From contig CAXHSA010000004.1 in the NCBI GenBank assembly GCA_964019055.1, forward strand, positions 61,211 through 125,210: DNA of 64,000 nt, written 5' to 3'. Source of the stretch: Anthopleura xanthogrammica (Eukaryota; Cnidaria; Anthozoa; Actiniaria; Actiniidae). The notes beneath the pieces were generated by a model, which made no database searches, was not told where the DNA came from, and saw nothing but the letters and a program-made list of their open reading frames with translations. Position 1 is the first letter of the stretch; each line of letters starts with the position of its first letter. Positions 1-8,428 of the stretch are shown here, one piece after another. Position numbers and translations under genes: made by a program.

Positions 1-204
1 TTTTCGCCAAAAAGTCGTGTTTTTATCTCAAGAGGTATTTTCAGGAGCAAAAAGTGGGGGTTTCAGCCAACCGGTCACGCCGTCAGCGAAAAACCTGGTT
101 TTGAGTGCCCAAATAGCCATTTTTCAGTTTTTGGGGCTAAAAAGGTTTTTTTCCCAGCAAAACAGTGTTTTGGACACCGAAAATGTGCTTTTCTCGGCCA
201 AAGG
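1..204. repeat. Partial monomer M0 at left edge
   Basis: The window opens inside a monomer, at TTTTCGCCAAAAAG. It continues into the full array without a break, so the array extends to the left of the window. It carries GAGTGCCCAAATAG where most copies read GAGAGCCAAAATAG; the copy at 863-1191 has a related GAGCCCAAATAG. Confidence 0.95.
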
Positions 205-271
205 GTGCGTTTAGCAGTGAAAACGTCGTGTTTGGACCAAGAGAAAATTCTCAGCAAAATTCCAATTTGGT
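155..271. repeat. Intra-monomer block 1 (about 117 bp)
   Basis: First of two diverged copies of a block inside the monomer. It starts at CAGCAAAACAGTG and runs to the base before the next CAGCAAAA. It aligns along its whole length with 272-392. Anchors in order are CAGCAAAA-CAGT at the start, TTCTCGGCC against TTCTCAGCC, GTCGTGTTT in both, CAAGAG in both, then TTCTCAG-CAAAA against TTTCAGGAGCAAAA. By eye about two thirds of positions match, with small gaps. This suggests the 329-bp unit grew by duplication of a shorter multiple of the 20-bp subunit. The same division applies to every monomer in the window. Confidence 0.8.
238..252. other. Short inverted repeat GAGAA-AA-TTCTC, one per monomer
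   Basis: Bases 241-252 form a near-palindrome with 5-bp arms and a 2-bp centre. It lies just downstream of the shared CAAGAG motif in block 1; the equivalent place in block 2 (CAAGAGGTATTTTC) is not symmetric. It is almost invariant; the copies near 15710 (TTATC) and 59492 (CAATAGAAA) differ. It may be only a chance result of the A-tract/T-tract design. Confidence 0.55.
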
Positions 272-298
272 CAGCAAAAAACAGTTTTTTTGACCAAA
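266..298. other. Inverted repeat, one per monomer (reference copy)
   Basis: Arms TTTGGTCA (266-273) and TGACCAAA (291-298) are perfect reverse complements. Inside them AAAAAA (276-281) pairs with TTTTTT (285-290) around a CAG loop, leaving a GC bulge at 274-275. A 14-bp stem with a 2-nt bulge and 3-nt loop is therefore possible in DNA or RNA. It is present in nearly every monomer. Variants that break it carry no compensating change in the other arm: TTTGCTCA (for example 9086-9413), TGAGC (for example 45643-45971), loss of CA from the loop (16981-17307) and the complex deletion in 21255-21574. Selection on a folded RNA is therefore not supported. Confidence 0.8.
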
Positions 299-392
299 AA
301 GCACCTATTCTCAGCCAAAAGCCCATTTTTTTTCGCCAAAAAGTCGTGTTTTTATCTCAAGAGGTATTTTCAGGAGCAAAAAGTGGGGGTTT
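272..392. repeat. Intra-monomer block 2 (about 121 bp)
   Basis: Second diverged copy of the block at 155-271, directly adjacent and in the same orientation. It keeps CAGCAAAA, TTCTCAGCC, GTCGTGTTT, CAAGAG and GAGCAAAAA in the same order at offsets of 117-123 bp, about six 20-bp subunits. It holds the right arm of the monomer's longest inverted repeat (266-298). It also holds the most frequent two-allele site in the array, G or C at 321 (AAAAGCCCA or AAAACCCCA). Confidence 0.8.
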
Positions 393-483
393 CAGCCAAC
401 CGGTCACGCCGTCAGCGAAAAACCTGGTTTTGAGAGCCAAAATAGCCATTTTTCAGTTTTTGGGGCTAAAAAGGTTTTTTTTC
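393..483. repeat. Intra-monomer block 3 (91 bp, diverged)
   Basis: Remaining third of the monomer. The part from 413 onward (CAGCGAAAAACCTGG, then GAGAGCCAAAATAGCC, then T-tracts) resembles the first half of blocks 1 and 2, which suggests a shortened third copy. Its start, 397-417, is GC-rich, has no A- or T-tract, contains the palindrome ACCGGT and holds four of the monomer's 11 CpGs. Its end, 454-482, is the most variable region of the array: the CAGTTTTTGGGG site has three alleles, and the following T-run is 6-9 bases long. Blocks of 117, 121 and 91 bp sum exactly to 329. Confidence 0.65.
397..417. other. GC-rich CpG patch with ACCGGT palindrome, one per monomer
   Basis: This is the only stretch of about 20 bp in the monomer without an A- or T-tract. 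It contains ACCGGT (a single AgeI-type site per monomer) followed by CACGCCGTCAGCG, with four CpGs. Few copies vary: ACTGGT near 2046, CACCCC in the copies starting at 3166 and 4481, CAGTGA at 12914, TCTGCG near 23101, ACGGGT near 43203 and ACCAGT near 47156. It could be a protein-binding box or a linker-like interruption of the tract pattern; the sequence alone does not decide. Confidence 0.5.
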
Positions 484-3165
484 CAGCAAAACAGTGTTTT
501 GGACACCGAAAATGTGCTTTTCTCGGCCAAAGGGTGCGTTTAGCAGTGAAAACGTCGTGTTTGGACCAAGAGAAAATTCTCAGCAAAATTCCAATTTGGT
601 CAGCAAAAAACAGTTTTTTTGACCAAAAAGCACCTATTCTCAGCCAAAACCCCATTTTTTTTCGCCAAAAAGTCGTGTTTTTATCTCAAGAGGGATTTTC
701 AGGAGCAAAAAGTGGGGGTTTCAGCCAACCGGTCACGCCGTCAGCGAAAAACCTGGTTTTGAGAGCCAAAATAGCCATTTTTCAGTTTTTGGGGCTAAAA
801 AGGTTTTTTTCCCAGCAAAACAGTGTTTTGGACACCGAAAATGTGCTTTTCTCGGCCAAAGGGTGCGTTTAGCAGTGAAAACGTCGTGTTTGGACCAAGA
901 GAAAATTCTCAGCAAAATTCCAATTTGGTCAGCAAAAAACAGTTTTTTTGACCAAAAAGCACCTATTCTCAGCCAAAAGCCCATTTTTTTTCGCCAAAAA
1001 GTCGTGTTTTTATCTCAAGAGGTATTTTCAGGAGCAAAAAGTGGGGGTTTCAGCCAACCGGTCACGCCGTCAGCGAAAAACCTGGTTTTGAGAGCCCAAA
1101 TAGCCATTTTTCAGTTTTTGGGGCTAAAAAGGTTTTTTTCCCAGCAAAACAGTGTTTTGGACACCGAAAATGTGCTTTTCTCGGCCAAAGGGTGCGTTTA
1201 GCAGTGAAAACGTCGTGTTTGGACCAAGAGAAAATTCTCAGCAAAATTCCAATTTGGTCAGCAAAAAACAGTTTTTTTGACCAAAAAGCACCTATTCTCA
1301 GCCAAAAGCCCATTTTTTTTCGCCAAAAAGTCGTGTTTTTATCTCAAGAGGTATTTTCAGGAGCAAAAAGTGGGGGTTTCAGCCAACCGGTCACGCCGTC
1401 AGCGAAAAACCTGGTTTTGAGAGCCAAAATAGCCATTTTTCAGTTTTTGGGGCTAAAAAGGTTTTTTTCCCAGCAAAACAGTGTTTTGGACATCGAAAAT
1501 GTGCTTTACTCGGCCAAAGGGTGCGTTTAGCAGTGAAAACGTCGTGTTTGGACCAAGAGAAAATTCTCAGCAAAATTCCAATTTGGTCAGCAAAAAACAG
1601 TTTTTTTGACCAAAAAGCACCTATTCTCAGCCAAAACCCCATTTTTTTTCGCCAAAAAGTCGTGTTTTTATCTCAAGAGGTATTTTCAGGAGCAAAAAGT
1701 GGGGGTTTCAGCCAACCGGTCACGCCGTCAGCGAAAAACCTGGTTTTGAGAGCCAAAATAGCCATTTTTCAGTTTTTGGGGCTAAAAAGGTTTTTTTCCC
1801 AGCAAAACAGTGTTTTGGACACCGAAAATGTGCTTTTCTCGGCCAAAGGGTGCGTTTAGCAGTGAAAACGTCGTGTTTGGACCAAGAGAAAATTCTCAGC
1901 AAAATTCCAATTTGGTCAGCAAAAAACAGTTTTTTTGACCAAAAAGCACCTATTCTCAGCCAAAACCCCATTTTTTTTCGCCAAAAAGTCGTGTTTTTAT
2001 CTCAAGAGGTATTTTCAGGAGCAAAAAGTGGGGGTTTCAGCCAACTGGTCACGCCGTCAGCGAAAAACCTGGTTTTGAGAGCCAAAATAGCCATTTTTCA
2101 GTTTTGGGGGCTAAAAAGGTTTTTTTCCCAGCAAAACAGTGTTTTGGACACCGAAAATGTGCTTTTCTCGGCCAAAGGGTGCGTTTAGCAGTGAAAACGT
2201 CGTGTTTGGACCAAGAGAAAATTCTCAGCAAAATTCCAATTTGGTCAGCAAAAAACAGTTTTTTTGACCAAAAAGCACCTATTCTCAGCCAAAACCCCAT
2301 TTTTTTTCGCCAAAAAGTCGTGTTTTTATCTCAAGAGGTATTTTCAGGAGCAAAAAGTGGGGGTTTCAGCCAACCGGTCACGCCGTCAGCGAAAAACCTG
2401 GTTTTGAGAGCCAAAATAGCCATTTTTCAGTTTTTGGGGCTAAAAAGGTTTTTTTCCCAGCAAAACAGTGTTTTGGACACCGAAAATGTGCTTTTCTCGG
2501 CCAAAGGGTGCGTTTAGCAGTGAAAACGTCGTGTTTGGACCAAGAGAAAATTCTCAGCAAAATTCCAATTTGGTCAGCAAAAAACAGTTTTTTTGACCAA
2601 AAAGCACCTATTCTCAGCCAAAACCCCATTTTTTTTCGCCAAAAAGTCGTGTTTTTATCTCAAGAGGTATTTTCAGGAGCAAAAAGTGGGGGTTTCAGCC
2701 AACCGGTCACGCCGTCAGCGAAAAACCTGGTTTTGAGAGCCAAAATAGCCATTTTTCAGTTTTTGGGGCTAAAAAGGTTTTTTTCCCAGCAAAACAGTGT
2801 TTTGGACACCGAAAATGTGCTTTTCTCGGCCAAAGGGTGCGTTTAGCAGTGAAAACGTCGTGTTTGGACCAAGAGAAAATTCTCAGCAAAATTCCAATTT
2901 GGTCAGCAAAAAACAGTTTTTTTGACCAAAAAGCACCTATTCTCAGCCAAAACCCCATTTTTTGTCGCCAAAAAGTCGTGTTTTTATCTCAAGAGGTATT
3001 TTCAGGAGCAAAAAGTGGGGGTTTCAGCCAACCGGTCACGCCGTCAGCGAAAAACCTGGTTTTGAGAGCCAAAATAGCCATTTTTCAGTTTTTGGGGCTA
3101 AAAAGGTTTTTTTCCCAGCAAAACAGTGTTTTGGACACCGAAAATGTGCTTTTCTCGGCCAAAGG

Positions 3166-5466
3166 GTGCGTTTAGCAGTGAAAACGTCGTGTTTGGACCA
3201 AGAGAAAATTCTCAGCAAAATTCCAATTTGGTCAGCAAAAAACAGTTTATTTGACCAAAAAGCACCTATTCTCAGCCAAAAGCCCATTTTTTTTCGCCAA
3301 AAAGTCGTGTTTTTATCTCAAGAGGTATTTTCAGGAGCAAAAAGTGGGGGTTTCAGCCAACCGGTCACCCCGTCAGCGAAAAACCTGGTTTTGAGAGCCA
3401 AAATAGCCATTTTTCAGTTTTTGGGGCTAAAAAGGTTTTTTCCCAGCAAAACAGTGTTTTGGACACCGAAAATGTGCTTTTCTCGGCCAAAGGGTGCGTT
3501 TAGCAGTGAAAACGTCGAGTTTGGACCAAGAGAAAATTCTCAGCAAAATTCCAATTTGGTCAGCAAAAAACATTTTTTTTGACCAAAAAGCACCTATTCT
3601 CAGCCAAAACCCCATTTTTTTTCGCCAAAAAGTCGTGTTTTTATCTCAAGAGGTATTTTCAGGAGCAAAAAGTGGGGGTTTCAGCCAACCGGTCACGCCG
3701 TCAGCGAAAAACCTGGTTTTGAGAGCCAAAATAGCCATTTTTCAGTTTTTGGGGCTAAAAAGGTTTTTTTCCCAGCAAAACAGTGTTTTGGACACCGAAA
3801 ATGTGCTTTTCTCGGCCAAAGGGTGCGTTTAGCAGTGAAAACGTCGTGTTTGGACCAAGAGAAAATTCTCAGCAAAATTCCAATTTGGTCAGCAAAAAAC
3901 AGTTTTTTTGACCAAAAAGCACCTATTCTCAGCCAAAACCCCATTTTTTGTCGCCAAAAAGTCGTGTTTTTATCTCAAGAGGTATTTTCAGGAGCAAAAA
4001 GTGGGGGTTTCAGCCAACCGGTCACGCCGTCAGCGAAAAACCTGGTTTTGAGAGCCAAAATAGCCATTTTTCAGTTTTTGGGGCTAAAAAGGTTTTTTTC
4101 CCAGCAAAACAGTGTTTTGGACACCAAAAATGTGCTTTTCTCGGCCAAAGGGTGCGTTTAGCAGTGAAAACGTCGTGTTTGGACCAAGAGAAAATTCTCA
4201 GCAAAATTCCAATTTGGTCAGCAAAAAACAGTTTTTTTGACCAAAAAGCACCTATTCTCAGCCAAAACCCCATTTTTTTTCGCCAAAAAGTCGTGTTTTT
4301 ATCTCAAGAGGTATTTTCAGGAGCAAAAAGTGGGGGTTTCAGCCAACCGGTCACGCCGTCAGCGAAAAACCTGGTTTTGAGAGCCAAAATAGCCATTTTT
4401 CAGTTTTTGGGGCTAAAAAGGTTTTTTTCCCAGCAAAACAGTGTTTTGGACACCGAAAATGTGCTTTTCTCGGCCAAAGGGTGCGTTTAGCAGTGAAAAC
4501 GTCGTGTTTGGACCAAGAGAAAATTCTCAGCAAAATTCCAATTTGGTCAGCAAAAAACAGTTTATTTGACCAAAAAGCACCTATTCTCAGCCAAAAGCCC
4601 ATTTTTTTTCGCCAAAAAGTCGTGTTTTTATCTCAAGAGGTATTTTCAGGAGCAAAAAGTGGGGGTTTCAGCCAACCGGTCACCCCGTCAGCGAAAAACC
4701 TGGTTTTGAGAGCCAAAATAGCCATTTTTCAGTTTTTGGGGCTAAAAAGGTTTTTTCCCAGCAAAACAGTGTTTTGGACACCGAAAATGTGCTTTTCTCG
4801 GCCAAAGGGTGCGTTTAGCAGTGAAAACGTCGAGTTTGGACCAAGAGAAAATTCTCAGCAAAATTCCAATTTGGTCAGCAAAAAACATTTTTTTTGACCA
4901 AAAAGCACCTATTCTCAGCCAAAACCCCATTTTTTTTCGCCAAAAAGTCGTGTTTTTATCTCAAGAGGTATTTTCAGGAGCAAAAAGTGGGGGTTTCAGC
5001 CAACCGGTCACGCCGTCAGCGAAAAACCTGGTTTTGAGAGCCAAAATAGCCATTTTTCAGTTTTTGGGGCTAAAAAGGTTTTTTTCCCAGCAAAACAGTG
5101 TTTTGGACACCAAAAATGTGCTTTTCTCGGCCAAAGGGTGCGTTTAGCAGTGAAAACGTCGTGTTTGGACCAAGAGAAAATTCTCAGCAAAATTCCAATT
5201 TGGTCAGCAAAAAACAGTTTTTTTGACCAAAAAGCACCTATTCTCAGCCAAAACCCCATTTTTTTTCGCCAAAAAGTCGTGTTTTTATCTCAAGAGGTAT
5301 TTTCAGGAGCAAAAAGTGGGGGTTTCAGCCAACCGGTCACGCCGTCAGCGAAAAACCTGGTTTTGAGAGCCAAAATAGCCATTTTTCAGTTTTTGGGGCT
5401 AAAAAGGTTTTTTTCCCAGCAAAACAGTGTTTTGGACACCGAAAATGTGCTTTTCTCGGCCAAAGG
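3166..5466. repeat. Overlapping 3-mer and 4-mer duplications, M10-M16
   Basis: Copies starting at 3166 and 4481 share three rare changes: TTTATTTGACC, CACCCCGTC and a six-T run (328 bp). The copies after them, at 3494 and 4809, share GTCGAGTTT and ACATTTTTTTT. That is a four-monomer spacing of 1315 bp. Two other rare changes repeat at 986 bp, three monomers: TTTTGTCGCC at 2964 and 3950, and CACCAAAAATG at 4126 and 5112. The two spacings overlap in the same DNA, so the segment is a mosaic of at least two exchange events. Confidence 0.8.
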
Positions 5467-8428
5467 GTGCGTTTAGCAGTGAAAACGTCGTGTTTGGACC
5501 AAGAGAAAATTCTCAGCAAAATTCCAATTTGGTCAGCAAAAAACAGTTTTTTTGACCAAAAAGCACCTATTCTCAGCCAAAAGCCCATTTTTTTTCGCCA
5601 AAAAGTCGTGTTTTTATCTCAAGAGGTATTTTCAGGAGCAAAAAGTGGGGGTTTCAGCCAACCGGTCACGCCGTCAGCGAAAAACCTGGTTTTGAGAGCC
5701 AAAATAGCCATTTTTCAGTTTTTGGGGCTAAAAAGGTTTTTTTCCCAGCAAAACAGTGTTTTGGACACCGAAAATGTGCTTTTCTCGGCCAAAGGGTGCG
5801 TTTAGCAGTGAAAACGTCGTGTTTGGACCAAGAGAAAATTCTCAGCAAAATTCCAATTTGGTCAGCAAAAAACAGTTTTTTTGACCAAAAAGCACCTATT
5901 CTCAGCCAAAACCCCATTTTTTTTCGCCAAAAAGTCGTGTTTTTATCTCAAGAGGTATTTTCAGGAGCAAAAAGTGGGGGTTTCAGCCAACCGGTCACGC
6001 CGTCAGCGAAAAACCTGGTTTTGAGAGCCAAAATAGCCATTTTTCAGTTTTTGGGGCTAAAAAGGTTTTTTTCCCAGCAAAACAGTGTTTTGGACACCGA
6101 AAATGTGCTTTTCTCGGCCAAAGGGTGCGTTTAGCAGTGAAAACGTCGTGTTTGGACCAAGAGAAAATTCTCAGCAAAATTCCAATTTGGTCAGCAAAAA
6201 ACAGTTTTTTTGACCAAAAAGCACCTATTCTCAGCCAAAACCCCATTTTTTTTCGCCAAAAAGTCGTGTTTTTATCTCAAGAGGTATTTTCAGGAGCAAA
6301 AAGTGGGGGTTTCAGCCAACCGGTCACGCCGTCAGCGAAAAACCTGGTTTTGAGAGCCAAAATAGCCATTTTTCAGTTTTTGGGGCTAAAAAGGTTTTTT
6401 TCCCAGCAAAACAGTGTTTTGGACACCGAAAATGTGCTTTTCTCGGCCAAAGGGTGCGTTTAGCAGTGAAAACGTCGTGTTTGGACCAAGAGAAAATTCT
6501 CAGCAAAATTCCAATTTGGTCAGCAAAAAACAGTTTTTTTGACCAAAAAGCACCTATTCTCAGCCAAAACCCCATTTTTTTTCGCCAAAAAGTCGTGTTT
6601 TTATCTCAAGAGGTATTTTCAGGAGCAAAAAGTGGGGGTTTCAGCCAACCGGTCACGCCGTCAGCGAAAAACCTGGTTTTGAGAGCCAAAATAGCCATTT
6701 TTCAGTTTTTGGGGCTAAAAAGGTTTTTTTCCCAGCAAAACAGTGTTTTGGACACCGAAAATGTGCTTTTCTCGGCCAAAGGGTGCGTTTAGCAGTGAAA
6801 ACGTCGTGTTTGGACCAAGAGAAAATTCTCAGCAAAATTCCAATTTGGTCAGCAAAAAACAGTTTTTTTGACCAAAAAGCACCTATTCTCAGCCAAAACC
6901 CCATTTTTTTTCGCCAAAAAGTCGTGTTTTTATCTCAAGAGGTATTTTCAGGAGCAAAAAGTGGGGGTTTCAGCCAACCGGTCACGCCGTCAGCGAAAAA
7001 CCTGGTTTTGAGAGCCAAAATAGCCATTTTTCAGTTTTTGGGGCTAAAAAGGTTTTTTTCCCAGCAAAACAGTGTTTTGGACACCGAAAATGTGCTTTTC
7101 TCGGCCAAAGGGTGCGTTTAGCAGTGAAAACGTCGTGTTTGGACCAAGAGAAAATTCTCAGCAAAATTCCAATTTGGTCAGCAAAAAACAGTTTTTTTGA
7201 CCAAAAAGCACCTATTCTCAGCCAAAAGCCCATTTTTTTTCGCCAAAAAGTCGTGTTTTTATCTCAAGAGGTATTTTCAGGAGCAAAAAGTGGGGGTTTC
7301 AGCCAACCGGTCACGCCGTCAGCGAAAAACCTGGTTTTGAGAGCCAAAATAGCCATTTTTCAGTTTTTGGGGCTAAAAAGGTTTTTTTCCCAGCAAAACA
7401 GTGTTTTGGACACCGAAAATGTGCTTTTCTCGGCCAAAGGGTGCGTTTAGCAGTAAAAACGTCGTGTTTGGACCAAGAGAAAATTCTCAGCAAAATTCCA
7501 ATTTGGTCAGCAAAAAACAGTTTTTTTGACCAAAAAGCACCTATTCTCAGCCAAAACCCCATTTTTTTTCCGCCAAAAAGTCGTGTTTTTATCTCAAGAG
7601 GGATTTTCAGGAGCAAAAAGTGGGGGTTTCAGCCAACCGGTCACGCCGTCAGCGAAAAACCTGGTTTTGAGAGCCAAAATAGCCATTTTTCAGTTTTTGG
7701 GGCTAAAAAGGTTTTTTTCCCAGCAAAACAGTGTTTTGGACACCGAAAATGTGCTTTTCTCGGCCAAAGGGTGCGTTTAGCAGTGAAAACGTCGTGTTTG
7801 GACCAAGAGAAAATTCTCAGCAAAATTCCAATTTGGTCAGCAAAAAACAGTTTTTTTGACCAAAAAGCACCTATTCTCAGCCAAAACCCCATTTTTTTTC
7901 GCCAAAAAGTCGTGTTTTTATCTCAAGAGGTATTTTCAGGAGCAAAAAGTGGGGGTTTCAGCCAACCGGTCACGCCGTCAGCGAAAAACCTGGTTTTGAG
8001 AGCCAAAATAGCCATTTTTCAGTTTTTGGGGCTAAAAAGGTTTTTTTCCCAGCAAAACAGTGTTTTGGACACCGAAAATGTGCTTTTCTCGGCCAAAGGG
8101 TGCGTTTAGCAGTGAAAACGTCGTGTTTGGACCAAGAGAAAATTCTCAGCAAAATTCCAATTTGGTCAGCAAAAAACAGTTTTTTTGACCAAAAAGCACC
8201 TATTCTCAGCCAAAAGCCCATTTTTTTTCGCCAAAAAGTCGTGTTTTTATCTCAAGAGGTATTTTCAGGAGCAAAAAGTGGGGGTTTCAGCCAACCGGTC
8301 ACGCCGTCAGCGAAAAACCTGGTTTTGAGAGCCAAAATAGCCATTTTTCAGTTTTTGGGGCTAAAAAGGTTTTTTTCCCAGCAAAACAGTGTTTTGGACA
8401 CCGAAAATGTGCTTTTCTCGGCCAAAGG
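5467..8428. repeat. Near-uniform monomers M17-M25
   Basis: Nine copies close to consensus; the four in 5796-7111 look identical by eye. The copy at 7441-7770 is 330 bp because of an extra C (TTTTCCGCC) and also has GGGATTTTC. The 321-equivalent site alternates without order between G (copies at 5467, 7112 and 8100) and C (the rest). The very low divergence suggests recent local homogenisation. Confidence 0.9.

Larger units (their letters stand above)
205..533. repeat. Reference satellite monomer (M1)
   Basis: This complete unit shows the monomer design. A-tracts of 3-6 bases alternate with T-tracts of 3-8 bases along the + strand. A-tract centres fall near 221, 240, 258, 279, 298, 319, 340, 360, 380, 399, 420, 441, 470, 490, 511 and 530, so 16 subunits average 20.6 bp. 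T-tracts lie roughly midway between them. A loose subunit consensus is AGCCAAAA, five to seven variable bases, TTTT and a pyrimidine. The only long tract-free stretch is the GC-rich patch at 397-417. Composition is about 41% GC with 11 CpG dinucleotides, about 0.8 of the number expected from base content. M1 differs from most copies in having TTCCAG instead of TCCCAG near 481. Confidence 0.97.
205..3165. repeat. Near-uniform 329-bp monomers M1-M9
   Basis: Nine copies, all 329 bp, with scattered private changes and no clear HOR. Examples are GGGATTTTC instead of GGTATTTTC in 534-862, CATCG and TTTACTCGG in 1192-1520, the GGGGG allele (CAGTTTTGGGGGC) plus ACTGGT in 1850-2178, and TTTTGTCGCC at 2964 in 2837-3165. 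The last of these recurs 986 bp downstream at 3950 and so belongs to the next, mosaic, segment. Confidence 0.9.

Noticed and set aside
332..350. CENP-B-box-like sequence TTCGCCAAAAAGTCGTG
   Set aside because: It has TTCG and an A at the right distance but lacks the essential CGGG end of the mammalian box. A match to part of the motif in A-rich DNA is weak evidence.
468..482. A-run followed by T-run as a transcription terminator
   Set aside because: A/T runs occur every 10 bp or so in the repeat, so a terminator-like pattern here has no meaning without a gene upstream.
205..543. Repeated + strand open frame of about 112 codons per monomer (up to 235 codons where indels join frames, for example 25483-26190)
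   Set aside because: It starts at GTG inside the repeat, and 329 is not a multiple of three, so the frame rotates at each monomer. Indels of 1, 2 and 4 bp are tolerated, and the common variants mostly change the amino acid. No recognisable domain is present.
404..655. Repeated - strand open frame of about 83 codons per monomer, starting at ATG
   Set aside because: It overlaps the + frame over the same bases, has the same indel tolerance and non-synonymous variants, and shows no domain, signal peptide or promoter context. It is a shadow of the repeat composition.
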